Assembly: GCA_910575405.1 (NCBI GenBank)
Contig: CAJTER010000030.1
Location: 1 to 59,422, forward strand
Origin: Clostridia bacterium
GTDB lineage: Bacteria; Bacillota; Clostridia; Peptostreptococcales; Anaerovoracaceae
Reading direction: 5' to 3'
Length of the DNA: 59,422 nucleotides
Below are positions 32,085 through 41,148 of the stretch, piece after piece. The notes beneath the pieces were generated by a model that was not told the DNA's origin, did no database searches, and worked only from the letters and a program-made list of their open reading frames with translations. The stretch's first letter is position 1. Every line of letters starts with the position of its first letter. The position numbers and the translations under genes are program-made.

Positions 32085-32414
32085 TCATCCTGCAATCAGA
32101 TTCAGGATTTCTTTTGCAAAGGTAATGACAATGCCCCCGGCCAGGGTTAAAAAGCCGTTGGCCCGCTGGCTGGGATCGTGGGATTTTAAGGACAGTCCCA
32201 CCTGCACAATGCCAAAGCCCAGCAGGATCATCCCGATGGCCCGAATGAGCCCGAAGATGAAATTGCTCAGATTGTTGACCACGGCAATGGGATCCCCTGC
32301 CGCAAAGGCGGTTCCCGTCTCCATGGCAAGAAACCATGCTGCCAGCAGGCTGACTCGAACCCCGATTCTGCTCCAGCCTCCGGCCCGCTCCTCTCGTTTA
32401 TGCTTCCTGTGCAT
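32085..32414 (-). CDS. Maff2/VirB2-like pilin-type protein
   Basis: A 109-residue protein with a signal-like N-terminus (SLLAAWFLAMETGTAFAAGD, cleavage likely after AFA) and two further spans (FIFGLIRAIGMILLGFGIV, FLTLAGGIVITFAKEILNL). The mature part matches the Maff2 family found in this position in conjugative transposons and resembles VirB2/TrbC pilins. It starts inside the end of the VirD4 gene (17-base overlap). A 20-codon frame just downstream (32005-32066) looks incidental. Confidence 0.85.
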   Translation of the reverse strand: MHRKHKREERAGGWSRIGVRVSLLAAWFLAMETGTAFAAGDPIAVVNNLSNFIFGLIRAIGMILLGFGIVQVGLSLKSHDPSQRANGFLTLAGGIVITFAKEILNLIAG

Positions 32415-34215
32415 CTTCGGATGCCTCCTTTCTTTCGCGTATCCACGCTTCTAGTTCTTCTTCCGATACCAGCTCATATCCGGAGACTTCCTCCGAAGAT
32501 ACGATTCCGCTGGGGGCCTGCCGGGTGAGGGCAATCTGTGCCGCTGCGCAGCTTACCTCTCCATGCCGGTAGGGCGCTCCGTTTCCGTCGGCAGTCAATG
32601 CCAGATCCGGATGCTGCAGGATGTCGATTTTTTCATCCAGCACCGGCCGTTCTCCCCGGATAAACAACAGGGCATAGCGGTTATCCAGCATCCGGACTTC
32701 ATCGGGCGTCATCAGCTCTCTTCCCGCGATCTGATAATTGGTGGAATAATTCCCCGAATGACCGCTGGATTTCCCATAGGTGTTCAGATCAATGGTGGCC
32801 TTTCCTAACAGCTCACTGACGTATTTGTGGGTGCTCTGCTCATTGCCGCCCAGATACAGGAGTTCGTCGCAGTTGCCGATGATGGCTTCCCATTCCTTTT
32901 CAAAAAGCGCTTTCAGGGCCGCAAGGTTCTGCAACACAATGGAGACGGAAACCTCCCGGGAGCGCATGACGGACAGGATTTTGCTGAAATCATCGGGCAG
33001 GGAAACATTGGAGAATTCATCCATTAAGAAGTGGACTGGCACCGGAAGCCGGCCGCCGTATGCATAGTCCGCCAGATAAAAGAGCTGCTGAAACAGCTGG
33101 GTGTACAAAATGCTCACCAGAAAGTTGTAGCTGGTATCGTTATCCGGAATGACGGCAAACAGGGCCACCTTTTCCTTGCCCAGAGACGGCAGATCCAGAT
33201 CATCGGTCACCGTCAGAGCCGCCAGGCTGGACAGGTTGAATTTCTCCAATCTGGCAGCCAGAGTAATCTGAATGGATTTTAGGGTTTTGGCCGAACCGCT
33301 GTGATAATCCCGGTAGTATTTCACCGCAATGTGATCCGGCTGCCGCATTTCCAGCCGCTCAAAGAGCTCATCCAGGGGCGACTGATACCCTTCGTCCTCT
33401 TCCCGCACATCCCCTGCCCGGAGCATCTCCATGACCATGGGGAAGTTCTGCTCCTCCTCCGGAGCCTCATACTTCAGATAGAAGATCAGTGCCAGCAGCA
33501 GCATGGACGCTGCCGTATCCCAGAAGGGATCCTGGGACTGGGAGCCTTTGGGTGTGGTGGCCTTAAAGAGATTGGTCACCAGCTTCTGCACATCGTTGTC
33601 ATCCCTCAAATAGACAAAGGGATTGTAGCAATGGCTCTGCTCCATGTTGATCAGATCCAGCACCCGCACCTGATAGCCCCGCGCCTTGAGAAGATGGCCA
33701 GTATCCCGCAGATTCTCCCCTTTGGGGTCCAGTACCACAAAGGACGTATTGGCCTGCATCAGGTTTGGTTTGCAGAAAAACCGGGTCTTACCTGCGCCGG
33801 ATCCGCCTACTACCATAGTCAGCAGGTTGCGCCGGTGTCTACGGCTGTCATAGCTGATCCGCACATGCCGGGTCAGCAGCTTGTTGGAGGAAAAGGTCCG
33901 GTCGCTGTATTTGCGGTTGATGGCCCGCACATCCCCCCAGGCTGCGGAGCCATGCTCTTCGCCTCTGCGGTACTGCTTTCTGCTGGATTGGTAGACGCCC
34001 AGGCCAAGACCGTAAAGGAGCAGGCACACCAGTACGGTTTTGCCGCTGTCTCTGCACAGGGTAATGGGTACGGGCCGGGTCATAACGCCTGGAAGCTCTT
34101 CCAGCAGATGAAACAGTCCATCCTGCAGAAAGGGGGCTGCCAGAAGCGCCAGCCAGACGGTCAGCAGGGCCCCTCCGATCCCCAGCACGGCCTGCGTCCG
34201 CTTATCTTGCCCCAT
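32398..34215 (-). CDS. virD4: VirD4/TraG-type coupling protein
   Basis: A 605-residue coupling ATPase that brings the relaxase-DNA complex to the secretion channel. Two N-terminal membrane spans (AVLGIGGALLTVWLALLAAP and TVLVCLLLYGLGLGVYQSSR) precede the motor. Walker A is MVVGGSGAGKTRFF and Walker B VHFLMDEFSNVSLP; the FVVLDPKGE motif is typical of TraG. The C-terminal ~50 residues are acidic. The preceding small gene overlaps its start by 14 bases. Confidence 0.93.
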   Translation of the reverse strand: MGQDKRTQAVLGIGGALLTVWLALLAAPFLQDGLFHLLEELPGVMTRPVPITLCRDSGKTVLVCLLLYGLGLGVYQSSRKQYRRGEEHGSAAWGDVRAINRKYSDRTFSSNKLLTRHVRISYDSRRHRRNLLTMVVGGSGAGKTRFFCKPNLMQANTSFVVLDPKGENLRDTGHLLKARGYQVRVLDLINMEQSHCYNPFVYLRDDNDVQKLVTNLFKATTPKGSQSQDPFWDTAASMLLLALIFYLKYEAPEEEQNFPMVMEMLRAGDVREEDEGYQSPLDELFERLEMRQPDHIAVKYYRDYHSGSAKTLKSIQITLAARLEKFNLSSLAALTVTDDLDLPSLGKEKVALFAVIPDNDTSYNFLVSILYTQLFQQLFYLADYAYGGRLPVPVHFLMDEFSNVSLPDDFSKILSVMRSREVSVSIVLQNLAALKALFEKEWEAIIGNCDELLYLGGNEQSTHKYVSELLGKATIDLNTYGKSSGHSGNYSTNYQIAGRELMTPDEVRMLDNRYALLFIRGERPVLDEKIDILQHPDLALTADGNGAPYRHGEVSCAAAQIALTRQAPSGIVSSEEVSGYELVSEEELEAWIRERKEASEDAQEA

Positions 34216-34396
34216 TTCGTCCCCGCTCCTTTCTCTGCCAGCTTTCCATGGCGGAAATGACTTTCAGCAGGGCATCATCGACCGTATCCGTTGGCTGCCT
34301 GCTCCGAAGCAGCGCGGTTCGCTTCTCGTTCAGCGCGTCAAAGACGGCCCCGCATTCATAGGCCGACAGTTCCAGACTGGTTGTGGTTCGTTTCAT
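34202..34396 (-). CDS. Small ICE protein of 64 residues, function unknown
   Basis: A short charged helical protein (MKRTTTSLELSAYECGAVFD, then LRSRQPTDTVDDALLKVISA). It follows AGGAGGGCAGAAGCA and overlaps the coupling-protein gene by 14 bases. Small proteins of this size are usual between the ArdC-like and VirD4 genes in Tn1549-class elements, but the family is not recognised by name. Confidence 0.7.
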   Translation of the reverse strand: MKRTTTSLELSAYECGAVFDALNEKRTALLRSRQPTDTVDDALLKVISAMESWQRKERGRNGAR

Positions 34397-34409
34397 TGCT
34401 TCTGCCCTC

Positions 34410-35300
34410 CTAACGCTGCGGTTCCGCTTCCCGGCTATTTCGGCTCTGCTGCAGCACCCGGTCCATGCGGCGCGCCATGCTGTCTGCTGTATTGCGGATC
34501 TGGGATAATTGGCTGCGAACCTCCTGCGGATTTGCAGATGGCAGGCGGCCCGGCGCATCGGAAAGATCCAGCCCCCTGGGATCCACACCATAGACTCTGC
34601 AGAGCAGATAGGCGGCGCTTCGGGCCCGGAAATCCTGTGGTTCCCGCACATAGCTGCCTCCTGCCTCCCTTGCCAGATGGGCGTGGACCAGTTCCGCTGC
34701 CACGCTACGGAAAATTCCGGGAGCATCCATTCCCTTTCGCACCAGCAGCCGCCTCTGCTCCGGGACGAACCAGGCGTCCGCTCCCTCTGGAAGCTGCTGC
34801 GTATCTGCTGTTTCAATAGCAGCCGGCGGGTGGGAAATCAGGGCGCGGATTAAAGACCGGCTGTCCGGATGCTCCGGCTTTGGCTCCGGCCCGGCTCCCG
34901 TTGTCTGCGCGCGGTCATACAGCTTTTTTGCGTTGTAGTAGGTTCCCATGGTGCCGTCCTCCCGCTGATATTCCCGGCCCGGCTCTAAAATCAGAATCGG
35001 ATGCTGCTTCTGGCTGCGCTGCACAAAGATGCCCTGCTGCCTCCAGTAGCCGTAATCCCCCAGTTTCCTGGCCTCCGGCCTCTGGGCAAAAATGAGCAGG
35101 GCATTGTTTGCCGTATAATGCAGGAAGCGGGCCTGTACATCCAAAAATCGCTGATAGCAGCCGGCATCCCCTGCCACCTTTTGTGCCGTTTCTTCCAGAT
35201 ACTCGTAGCACCGGCTCCGGTTTGCCCGGCTTTCTGCCTGAAACTCCGCAAGCCCCCATCCGGGTGCGGACGCCTGCAGCAAATCATCATACTGTTCCAT
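34410..35300 (-). CDS. ArdC-like ssDNA-binding/zincin protein
   Basis: A 296-residue protein. The N-terminal ~130 residues (FLDVQARFLHYTANNALLIF, AQRPEARKLGDYGYWRQQG, HPILILEPG) match the ArdC N-terminal single-strand-DNA-binding domain, also found at the start of the giant helicase at 51264. The second half corresponds to the ArdC metallopeptidase-like region but shows only AAELVHAHLA where HExxH would stand, so the peptidase may be inactive. ArdC proteins shield incoming single-stranded DNA from restriction. The start is the ATG at 35300, and the gene lies five bases after the DUF3801 stop. Confidence 0.72.
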   Translation of the reverse strand: MEQYDDLLQASAPGWGLAEFQAESRANRSRCYEYLEETAQKVAGDAGCYQRFLDVQARFLHYTANNALLIFAQRPEARKLGDYGYWRQQGIFVQRSQKQHPILILEPGREYQREDGTMGTYYNAKKLYDRAQTTGAGPEPKPEHPDSRSLIRALISHPPAAIETADTQQLPEGADAWFVPEQRRLLVRKGMDAPGIFRSVAAELVHAHLAREAGGSYVREPQDFRARSAAYLLCRVYGVDPRGLDLSDAPGRLPSANPQEVRSQLSQIRNTADSMARRMDRVLQQSRNSREAEPQR

Positions 35301-35304
35301 ATCG

Positions 35305-36084
35305 TTATCGCTCCTTTCCTGTCCCTTGCTTGTGACTGTCTGTCTTTGCGGCGGGTACTGCGCCGCTTCCCCCGGATCGCCTTCCTGCCGGGCTGCGCTC
35401 TGCCGGATTTCGTGCCCGCTCCGCCTGCTTTTGCTTTGCCTGCAGGCGGGTAAGCTCCCTTCGCACCGAGGGCTTGCTTTCCGGTTGCTCAGAAATAGTC
35501 CCGCCGGATCTGTTTGGCTTCCCGAAGGTAGGCTCGGACGGACGGGAGTGCTCCGTCTCTGCCGGAAAAGGGAGATCCGGCGGCGCTCCTTCCTGTCTTG
35601 GCTGCGGCTCCAGAAGGTCATCCAGCAGCTGCTCCGTTCTCTCCTCCGGCCCCGTACTGTGCCCGGCTCTTGCCTGCTCAATTTCTGCCTGAAGCGAGGC
35701 GGTCTGCCGCAGATCTGCAAACTGAAAGCGCTCCACAATCCGGTTGATCCGCACCGCATCTTCCTCTTTTACCATCACATCCACCATACCGTCGGCATGT
35801 CCTCTGGGATTTCGGATGGCGCAGTAGAGCACGCCGTACTGTTTGGCTCCCTCTACAAAGGCCTTTAAATCCCGTTCTTTAATGGAAAAGACCGTCAGGG
35901 GCTTTCCGGATCGAATCAGAGATTCCATCCGCACTCTGCCCCGGGTCTTCTTTTGTTCTTTTGCAATCGCATACAGCAGCACGGCCAGCTGTTTGGCGCC
36001 CTGTCCGGTAATCTTTAAGGCGACCTCACCGGCTTCCATAGACATCCGCACCACCTGATCGGCTGCTTCTCCGCTTCCTGCCAT
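35305..36084 (-). CDS. PcfB/DUF3801-family conjugation protein
   Basis: A 259-residue protein. Residues ~1-140 are the DUF3801 domain (EAGEVALKITGQGAKQLAVL, then LKAFVEGAKQYGVLYCAIRN and VDVMVKEEDAVRINRIVERF). The rest is a disordered, charged, proline-rich tail. PcfB of plasmid pCF10 helps load the relaxosome onto the coupling protein. It overlaps the relaxase gene end by 59 bases. The start at 36084 (MAGSGEAAD) follows GGAAAGGAGG. Confidence 0.8.
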   Translation of the reverse strand: MAGSGEAADQVVRMSMEAGEVALKITGQGAKQLAVLLYAIAKEQKKTRGRVRMESLIRSGKPLTVFSIKERDLKAFVEGAKQYGVLYCAIRNPRGHADGMVDVMVKEEDAVRINRIVERFQFADLRQTASLQAEIEQARAGHSTGPEERTEQLLDDLLEPQPRQEGAPPDLPFPAETEHSRPSEPTFGKPNRSGGTISEQPESKPSVRRELTRLQAKQKQAERARNPAERSPAGRRSGGSGAVPAAKTDSHKQGTGKER

Positions 36085-37456
36085 GTTTGACTTCCTCCTT
36101 TCCCTGCTCTTCCTGCTGCCGGATTTGCTCCTGCGCCTGCTTCCACGCCCTGGCCCGCTCGGAAATTCCATCACACAGTGCAAGCTCTTTCCGGCACTGC
36201 CGCAGAGCCTTCGAGCATTCCGCTGCCTGGCTCCGCAGCCGGGCGGCCTTCTCCGGCTCCCTTCGCCCTTCTGCTCTTGCCTGCTTTTGCAGGAGACTCC
36301 GCTTCTGCTGCAAGTGTTCCTGCCGCGCGCTCAGCTCTTCCCGGTACGCTGCAAGCTGCTCTGCGGTTTCAATATGATGGATGCAGAGCAACCGGATCTC
36401 GTTTGTGATCCGGGTAAGCCTGGTTACTTCTTCTTTCAGAAAAAACGGCAGCTCCGCCGTCTTTATGGTTCTGCCCTTTGGCAGAATACCCAGTTGATAA
36501 CAGTAGTGCAGATACAGCCCCTTGAGGCCGCCGACCCGCCGCTTTGGCTTCGCCTGCACCCGGCAGTGCCGGATGCGGCTTTGGGGAACTCGAAGCTGGG
36601 GCCGGCTGCCTGTTGTCTGGCTTAGAATCCGGCGGCAGATGGCTTCTCTGGTATAGGCTGCTCCAAAGTTTCTTGCCAGCTTCATGCCCCGCTCTTTTCC
36701 CGGAGGCCGCACCGTAATATCTGCTCCCAGCTTAATGACATAGCCCTTTTGCCGCAGCAGGGACAGGAACTGGCTTTCGGTTCGGGCCTGCCTTAGCGCC
36801 TCTTCTACATCCGATCGGATGATGCCCCGCCAGGTAGGCCGTCCTTCCTGCTCCGCCTTCCATTCGCTGTAGGATTTCCCGGGCCTGGAGGGAACAGGCT
36901 CTACCACCGACAGGCCGTATGCCCGGCACAATGCATCGGAACCCTCCCGCATGGCCTGATAGTCCGATTGGCTCCGGTGATAGCGGCGGCCGTCTGCAAA
37001 GGACACCGTGTTGACCACAAAATGATTATGCAGATGATGGGCCTGATCCAGATGGGTTGCCACCAGCACCTGATAGGCCTCGCCCCATAACTCCTGAGCC
37101 AGCTTGACACCGATTTCGTGGGCCATAGCAGGTGTTGCTTCTCCAGGCGCAAAGGACTGGTAGCCATGATAGGCCATTACCCCGCCTTCTTTGCCAAACC
37201 GCCGCTTCACGGCCTGCATTTCCTCCCTGGCCGTTGCCGGGCTGCAGTTGATGCCGGAAACAAACTGCTGTTTCACGCTGCGCTCCGGGCTGCAGCCTTC
37301 CGTTTTTCCCTTCTGCATGGCATACCGGATTACATCGGAAAGCGCTGCATCGGGCTCGGCCTCCACCTCTGCGGGCTGGGATTTTTCCGGGTTTGCCGCA
37401 TAGGCAAGTACCCTTCCCAGCTGCCCCCGCACGCTCCAGATGGACGTAACAGCCAT
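36026..37456 (-). CDS. Relaxase (MobA/VirD2-type)
   Basis: A 476-residue DNA-nicking relaxase. The N-terminal ~190 residues hold the Relaxase/VirD2 fold, with the metal-binding motif ATHLDQAHHLHNHFVVN and MAYHGYQSFAPGE upstream. The catalytic Tyr is probably the one in GRVLAYAANPEKSQ or a nearby N-terminal residue. The C-terminal half is basic and coiled (LAAYREELSARQEHLQQKR). It nicks at oriT and pilots the strand into the recipient. MobC overlaps its start by one base. No oriT could be pinpointed. Confidence 0.92.
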   Translation of the reverse strand: MAVTSIWSVRGQLGRVLAYAANPEKSQPAEVEAEPDAALSDVIRYAMQKGKTEGCSPERSVKQQFVSGINCSPATAREEMQAVKRRFGKEGGVMAYHGYQSFAPGEATPAMAHEIGVKLAQELWGEAYQVLVATHLDQAHHLHNHFVVNTVSFADGRRYHRSQSDYQAMREGSDALCRAYGLSVVEPVPSRPGKSYSEWKAEQEGRPTWRGIIRSDVEEALRQARTESQFLSLLRQKGYVIKLGADITVRPPGKERGMKLARNFGAAYTREAICRRILSQTTGSRPQLRVPQSRIRHCRVQAKPKRRVGGLKGLYLHYCYQLGILPKGRTIKTAELPFFLKEEVTRLTRITNEIRLLCIHHIETAEQLAAYREELSARQEHLQQKRSLLQKQARAEGRREPEKAARLRSQAAECSKALRQCRKELALCDGISERARAWKQAQEQIRQQEEQGKEEVKHGRKRRSSRSGGADVYGSR

Positions 37457-37782
37457 CAGAGCTTCTCCGGAAGTACAACCGCCTCAGTCATCTGCCGAAC
37501 CGTCTGCTCAAAGAGACGTACCGCCTGCGTATACTGTGCCTGCTCCAGGGCATCCAGGCCTGATCCTGTACCGGAAATTCTGGAAAGCTCCTCCCCAACG
37601 CGATACAGCTGCCGCATCATGGCATAATAGTCCGGCGGCGGCGTATCCCGGGGACGCAGGCCTGCTGCCAGCTGCCGCAGATAGGCCTCTCTGGAGAGAC
37701 CGCTTTTTTTCACCTGTTTATCCAGCTGCTCCGCTTCCCTTCGGGTTAAGCGAAACAGGATGGAAATATTTCGTTTTCTCAT
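37456..37782 (-). CDS. mobC: MobC-family relaxosome accessory protein
   Basis: A 108-residue protein. An N-terminal ribbon-helix-helix-like segment (ISILFRLTRREAEQLDKQVK, KSGLSREAYLRQLAAG) is followed by the MobC core helix pair (YYAMMRQLYRVGEELSRI). MobC opens the DNA strands at oriT for the relaxase. Its stop overlaps the relaxase start and its start overlaps the upstream gene by four bases, so translation is coupled. Confidence 0.88.
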   Translation of the reverse strand: MRKRNISILFRLTRREAEQLDKQVKKSGLSREAYLRQLAAGLRPRDTPPPDYYAMMRQLYRVGEELSRISGTGSGLDALEQAQYTQAVRLFEQTVRQMTEAVVLPEKL

Positions 37783-38732
37783 CGCATCCGTTCCTCCCGT
37801 TGTTTCTGCAGGCCCGCTGCCGGAACCAGTCTCTGCTGCCTTCGATCATACTGATAGGCGCGATCGCCCAAAAACTCCTCTGCCGTAACGGCATCCTGAT
37901 TGGCACTCCGTACCAGCTCCTGCATCTCCCGCTCCGTCAGGCCGCAGTCCCTGGGCAGCACCATCCACTCATGGATCGAAGAAGGCAAAAGATAATATCC
38001 GGCTCCCATCCGTTCTTCCAGCTGTTCCGGCACACCCGGATACAGCAGAGCCGCTGCTCCGTTCCAGACCTTCGTGTTGCTTAGCACATAGGGCTCCGGA
38101 CAACACGCTTCGCTCGGCGATTCCGACAGCAGGCGGGCAGACTGCCCCATGGCAAGGCCCATGAGCGGGGAAAAGGTCGGCTCCAGCAGCTCCTGGCTCT
38201 GCCGGACCGCCTGCTCGTGCAGGGCCTCCGGCGAAAGGGAAAGCTGCTGCTGCATCCGCTTATCCAGCAGAATGGAAGCCTGGCTGCCCGGTTCTGCCGG
38301 AACACAGATGCGGTATACCATCGCAAAGTCACCAAACATCCGGCAGGGCACTTCCTGCAGCAGCCTGCGGTTCCGATTCCGGTTCACCAGCTGCAGGGCA
38401 ATAGGATGGGCGGCTGGATTAAAGGCCTCTGCCTGCATGTTGCCTGCAAAGGCTTTCTGCTGCTCCATAGCCCGGCTGCAGGCATGCGCTGCTTCCTGCA
38501 GGATCGCCTCCCAGGACGCTCCCTGCTGAAAGGCTTCATAATATTCACTCAGATACAGCACCGCTCCCATCGGTTCTCCGGGAAGCATCAGGGAAAGTCC
38601 CGGTTTCTCCATTCCGTTAAGCTTTGGCTTCCATTCCATTTGCATCATCAGATTCTGCAGGCTGGGCGGAAGAGAATCCCTCAGCCTTCCGGCAAGCTGC
38701 TCCCCGAATTGGGTGAGATCCATCTGTTCCAT
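37779..38732 (-). CDS. DUF5688-family ICE protein
   Basis: A 317-residue soluble protein. The N-terminal phrase GAVLYLSEYYEAFQQGASWE and EAAHACSRAMEQQKAF is typical of DUF5688, as is HPIALQLVNRNRNRRLLQEV and PCRMFGDFAMVYRI. Near the C-terminus are SSIHEWMVLPRD and an L-T-x-x-E-M motif. DUF5688 proteins are abundant in clostridial mobile elements; the role is unknown. The start at 38732 follows AGGAGGAGC. Confidence 0.78.
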   Translation of the reverse strand: MEQMDLTQFGEQLAGRLRDSLPPSLQNLMMQMEWKPKLNGMEKPGLSLMLPGEPMGAVLYLSEYYEAFQQGASWEAILQEAAHACSRAMEQQKAFAGNMQAEAFNPAAHPIALQLVNRNRNRRLLQEVPCRMFGDFAMVYRICVPAEPGSQASILLDKRMQQQLSLSPEALHEQAVRQSQELLEPTFSPLMGLAMGQSARLLSESPSEACCPEPYVLSNTKVWNGAAALLYPGVPEQLEERMGAGYYLLPSSIHEWMVLPRDCGLTEREMQELVRSANQDAVTAEEFLGDRAYQYDRRQQRLVPAAGLQKQREERMR

Positions 38733-38745
38733 TTTGCTCCTCCTC

Positions 38746-38835
38746 TCATCTTCCCTGCCGCTTTTGCAGCAAATAGGCCTGATACCAGGCAAAACGCTTT
38801 CTACTTTTGGTTTCGATTTCGTATTCCAGTTTCAT
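38746..38835 (-). CDS. 29-residue small protein
   Basis: A very short frame (MKLEYEIETKSRKRFAWYQA then YLLQKRQGR) with a good ribosome binding site, AAAGGAG, five bases upstream. It ends 13 bases before the DUF5688 gene. The basic helical content and position suggest a real small ICE protein, but nothing in it points to a function. Confidence 0.5.
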   Translation of the reverse strand: MKLEYEIETKSRKRFAWYQAYLLQKRQGR

Positions 38836-38946
38836 CGTTTCTCCTTTCTGGTTGGGGTTTCAGGGGTCCGCCCCTGAGGATTCTCTGCCTTTGGCTATCC
38901 AAAGGCGATGCTTGTTAGGATCGTGACACTCCGCTCGTCCCGTTTC

Positions 38947-39453
38947 CTATCGTTCCCGCACCACCCGTTTCTCCTTTGGCGGCTTGCCGGATTTGTGCAG
39001 GCTGCCGTTGTCCGCAAAGCTGTAGCTCTGCTCCCCGCCTGCGCAGGCGATAATGTGATCGAGGACGGGAATGCCTAACAGCTCCCCGCAGTCTGCCAGC
39101 CGCCTGGTGATCACGTGATCTTCCTTCGATGGGGTTGCGCATCCGCTGGGGTGGTTGTGAAAGAGAATCACATTTGCTGCATTGGATAACAGACTGCTCT
39201 TAAACACTTCCCTGGGGCTCACAAGCGCACAATCCAGCGTACCCATGCTGACCACATTCAGGTTGATGACGCTGCCGTCCGTGCGTAGATTTAACACGCA
39301 AAACAGCTCCCGGTCACAACCGGAAATCAGATCCTTGACCACTTCCACCGCTTCCTTGCTGGAGGAAATAACCTTGTCCGTCCGGATCCCCGGTTCTTTT
39401 ACCAGCCGGAGGCTGACTACCGGAAGTTCATACACAAATGAGTGCTCCTTCAT
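38947..39453 (-). CDS. RadC-like JAB-domain protein
   Basis: A 168-residue protein of the RadC/DUF2466 (MPN/JAB) family. The metal-binding motif is present as LFHNHPSGCATPSKED, with a Glu/Ser region in VLNLRTDGSVINLNVVS. The N-terminal helix-hairpin-helix of chromosomal RadC is missing, as usual for copies on mobile elements. Its biochemical role in ICEs is unresolved. The ATG overlaps the stop of the small gene upstream (ATGA). Confidence 0.88.
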   Translation of the reverse strand: MKEHSFVYELPVVSLRLVKEPGIRTDKVISSSKEAVEVVKDLISGCDRELFCVLNLRTDGSVINLNVVSMGTLDCALVSPREVFKSSLLSNAANVILFHNHPSGCATPSKEDHVITRRLADCGELLGIPVLDHIIACAGGEQSYSFADNGSLHKSGKPPKEKRVVRER

Positions 39454-39563
39454 TGCGGTTCTTCCTCTTCTGTAAATGCAATCACAGCCATGGTATCCGG
39501 CGGTAATGTGCTTAAGAATTCCTGTAACTCGCTCATGGTCAGATTCAGCTCCATATACTCCAT
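39450..39563 (-). CDS. 37-residue acidic protein coupled to the RadC-like gene
   Basis: A short frame (MEYMELNLTMSELQEFLSTL then PPDTMAVIAFTEEEEPQ) with GGAAGGAG upstream and a stop that overlaps the RadC ATG. Similar small acidic proteins accompany the JAB gene in related elements. The tight coupling suggests it is translated; its function is unknown. Confidence 0.55.
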   Translation of the reverse strand: MEYMELNLTMSELQEFLSTLPPDTMAVIAFTEEEEPQ

Positions 39564-39635
39564 CTCCTTCCTTTCGTTCTGAGGTTTTGTTCCGCCTGCC
39601 CGGTTCTTGCGGGCCTTTCTCAGGTCTGCAGAAGC

Positions 39636-40595
39636 TCACCGCTGGCGGCTTCGCGGGGCTCTTCTTGTCAGAGGCAGACCTAGTTTGCTGCACAGATAAT
39701 CGTTGCAATCCTTTCCGCTGGGCGGCGGCCTGTCCCGGATATGATACCGCTGCGGCAAAATCTGCATCAGTGCCTGAGAAGCCCTTCTTCCGGCTGCATC
39801 CCGATCCAGATGCAGCACCAGAGTCGTCACTTCCTCATGGAGCCGCAAAAACCTGGACAGAGCCGCCGGGATTTTGCTTTGGGCCGGTTTGGCTGCCGGC
39901 TGATATACACCGGCCAGCGACAGAAGGTGTTCCCCCTTCCAATCCGCTCCATGGTGCTGTTTTAAGGTGCCGTAGGATAGCAGATCAATGGCGGATTCAA
40001 ATACATGCAGCACCGGGCTGTGTTCCGATGCCGGTATGCAAAAGGAATAGTGTTTGTCGCTGCCATTCACATCTCCCAGAAAGTCCCGCCAAAGACCCCG
40101 GATGCATCCGTAGCGTGGATTACCCGTCTCATCGGTTCCCACAAACACAGCGCTTCGGTGATCCCGGGTTTCGTAGAGCCTTCCGCTCTGCAGACAGAAC
40201 TGGATCAGCTCCCGGCTAATGCCCCGCTCACTCAGATACTGCTGTAATTTTTGGGAAGAAGCGCTGGCCGGCGGCAGCAGAAGGGTTCTGCATTTTGCTT
40301 CTTCGGCTGGTGGTGGGAGCGAGTGCGAGGCCGTCTCCTTTCCCAGAATCGTCTCCACAGCCTGCAAAAACGCCATGCCCTGCACCTTGATCAGATAGTC
40401 CAGCGCGCTTCGTCCGCCGATTCCCCGGCTCCACCACATCCATTTGCCGTTGGACAGCTTCAGACTGTCATGGCTTTTGGTGGTATAGACGCCCGGGGAA
40501 ATCCGCTTCAGCTCCTGGGGTTCGTACTGCTGCAGATAGGTCAGCAGATCCATCTGCCTTGCTTCGGCCACCTGCTCGGGTGGAATATATGCCAT
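39636..40595 (-). CDS. Primase-like DUF3991/TOPRIM protein
   Basis: A 319-residue protein. The N-terminal part (VAEARQMDLLTYLQQYEPQE, KWMWWSRGIGGRSALDYLIK) is the DUF3991 CHC2-like region. The C-terminal TOPRIM part has HVFESAIDLLSYGTL for the acidic strand and LVLHLDRDAAGRRASQAL with DxD. It probably makes primers for complementary-strand synthesis in the recipient. True zinc-binding CHC2 cysteines are not evident. The start at 40595 follows AAAGGAGGC. Confidence 0.85.
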   Translation of the reverse strand: MAYIPPEQVAEARQMDLLTYLQQYEPQELKRISPGVYTTKSHDSLKLSNGKWMWWSRGIGGRSALDYLIKVQGMAFLQAVETILGKETASHSLPPPAEEAKCRTLLLPPASASSQKLQQYLSERGISRELIQFCLQSGRLYETRDHRSAVFVGTDETGNPRYGCIRGLWRDFLGDVNGSDKHYSFCIPASEHSPVLHVFESAIDLLSYGTLKQHHGADWKGEHLLSLAGVYQPAAKPAQSKIPAALSRFLRLHEEVTTLVLHLDRDAAGRRASQALMQILPQRYHIRDRPPPSGKDCNDYLCSKLGLPLTRRAPRSRQR

Positions 40596-40656
40596 TGGAA
40601 TGCCTCCTTTCATGAAAATAGCCGAAAGGGCATTCCCTTCCGGCTATGTAATGGGT

Positions 40657-40989
40657 TTATCGGGAGCAGATCCCGCACAGGTGCAATCCCAGTCTGCATC
40701 CCTGCAGATACCCCAGATCATAAAGCTGCCTTCGCTCCAGCTCCTCTTTTTTCCCTGCCGTCTGCAGAGCCTGTTCCAGAACATCCGTTTCGGTCTCGGA
40801 CAAAGTCACCGGACCGTCTGCACGTCCCTCCAGCAGCAGCGCCACCCGTTCATGTTTGCCCAGCAGCTGGTTCTCTTTCTCTAACAGGCTTCGGTAGTCC
40901 TTCTGCGTTTGCAGCTCCTCCCACATCTGCTGATTCAGTGTATCCCAGAAGGCTTCTTCCGCCTGCCGAATCCAGTTGTCTCGATGCAT
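40657..40989 (-). CDS. 110-residue helical protein, function unknown
   Basis: A mainly helical charged protein (WIRQAEEAFWDTLNQQMWEE, LLEKENQLLGKHERVALLLE) that ends LGLHLCGICSR. A ribosome binding site (GAGGAAGCG) precedes the ATG. A protein of this size and helical character regularly follows the giant helicase gene in Tn1549-class elements, but the family is not named here. From 40990 to 41148 nothing else is seen. Confidence 0.65.
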   Translation of the reverse strand: MHRDNWIRQAEEAFWDTLNQQMWEELQTQKDYRSLLEKENQLLGKHERVALLLEGRADGPVTLSETETDVLEQALQTAGKKEELERRQLYDLGYLQGCRLGLHLCGICSR

Positions 40990-41148
40990 CGCTTCCTCCT
41001 TTCCGCTGTCTTCCTCCAACCGATTGCGGAAAACGGCAGCTCTCCTCATCATAGGGGAGTTTTGATCCGCTGACAAGGATGCGAATGCATGGGAAGCTGC
41101 AGGCTGGCAGACAGTTGACAGTCCCGCCTGCCAACTGTCCGGCTGTTC

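Noticed and set aside
31145-34260. Long plus-strand frames opposite the TrbL-like and VirD4 genes
   Set aside because: They are antisense to well-supported transfer genes and their translations are His/Gln-rich nonsense. The same holds for the 654-codon frame at 52512-54476 opposite the adhesin.
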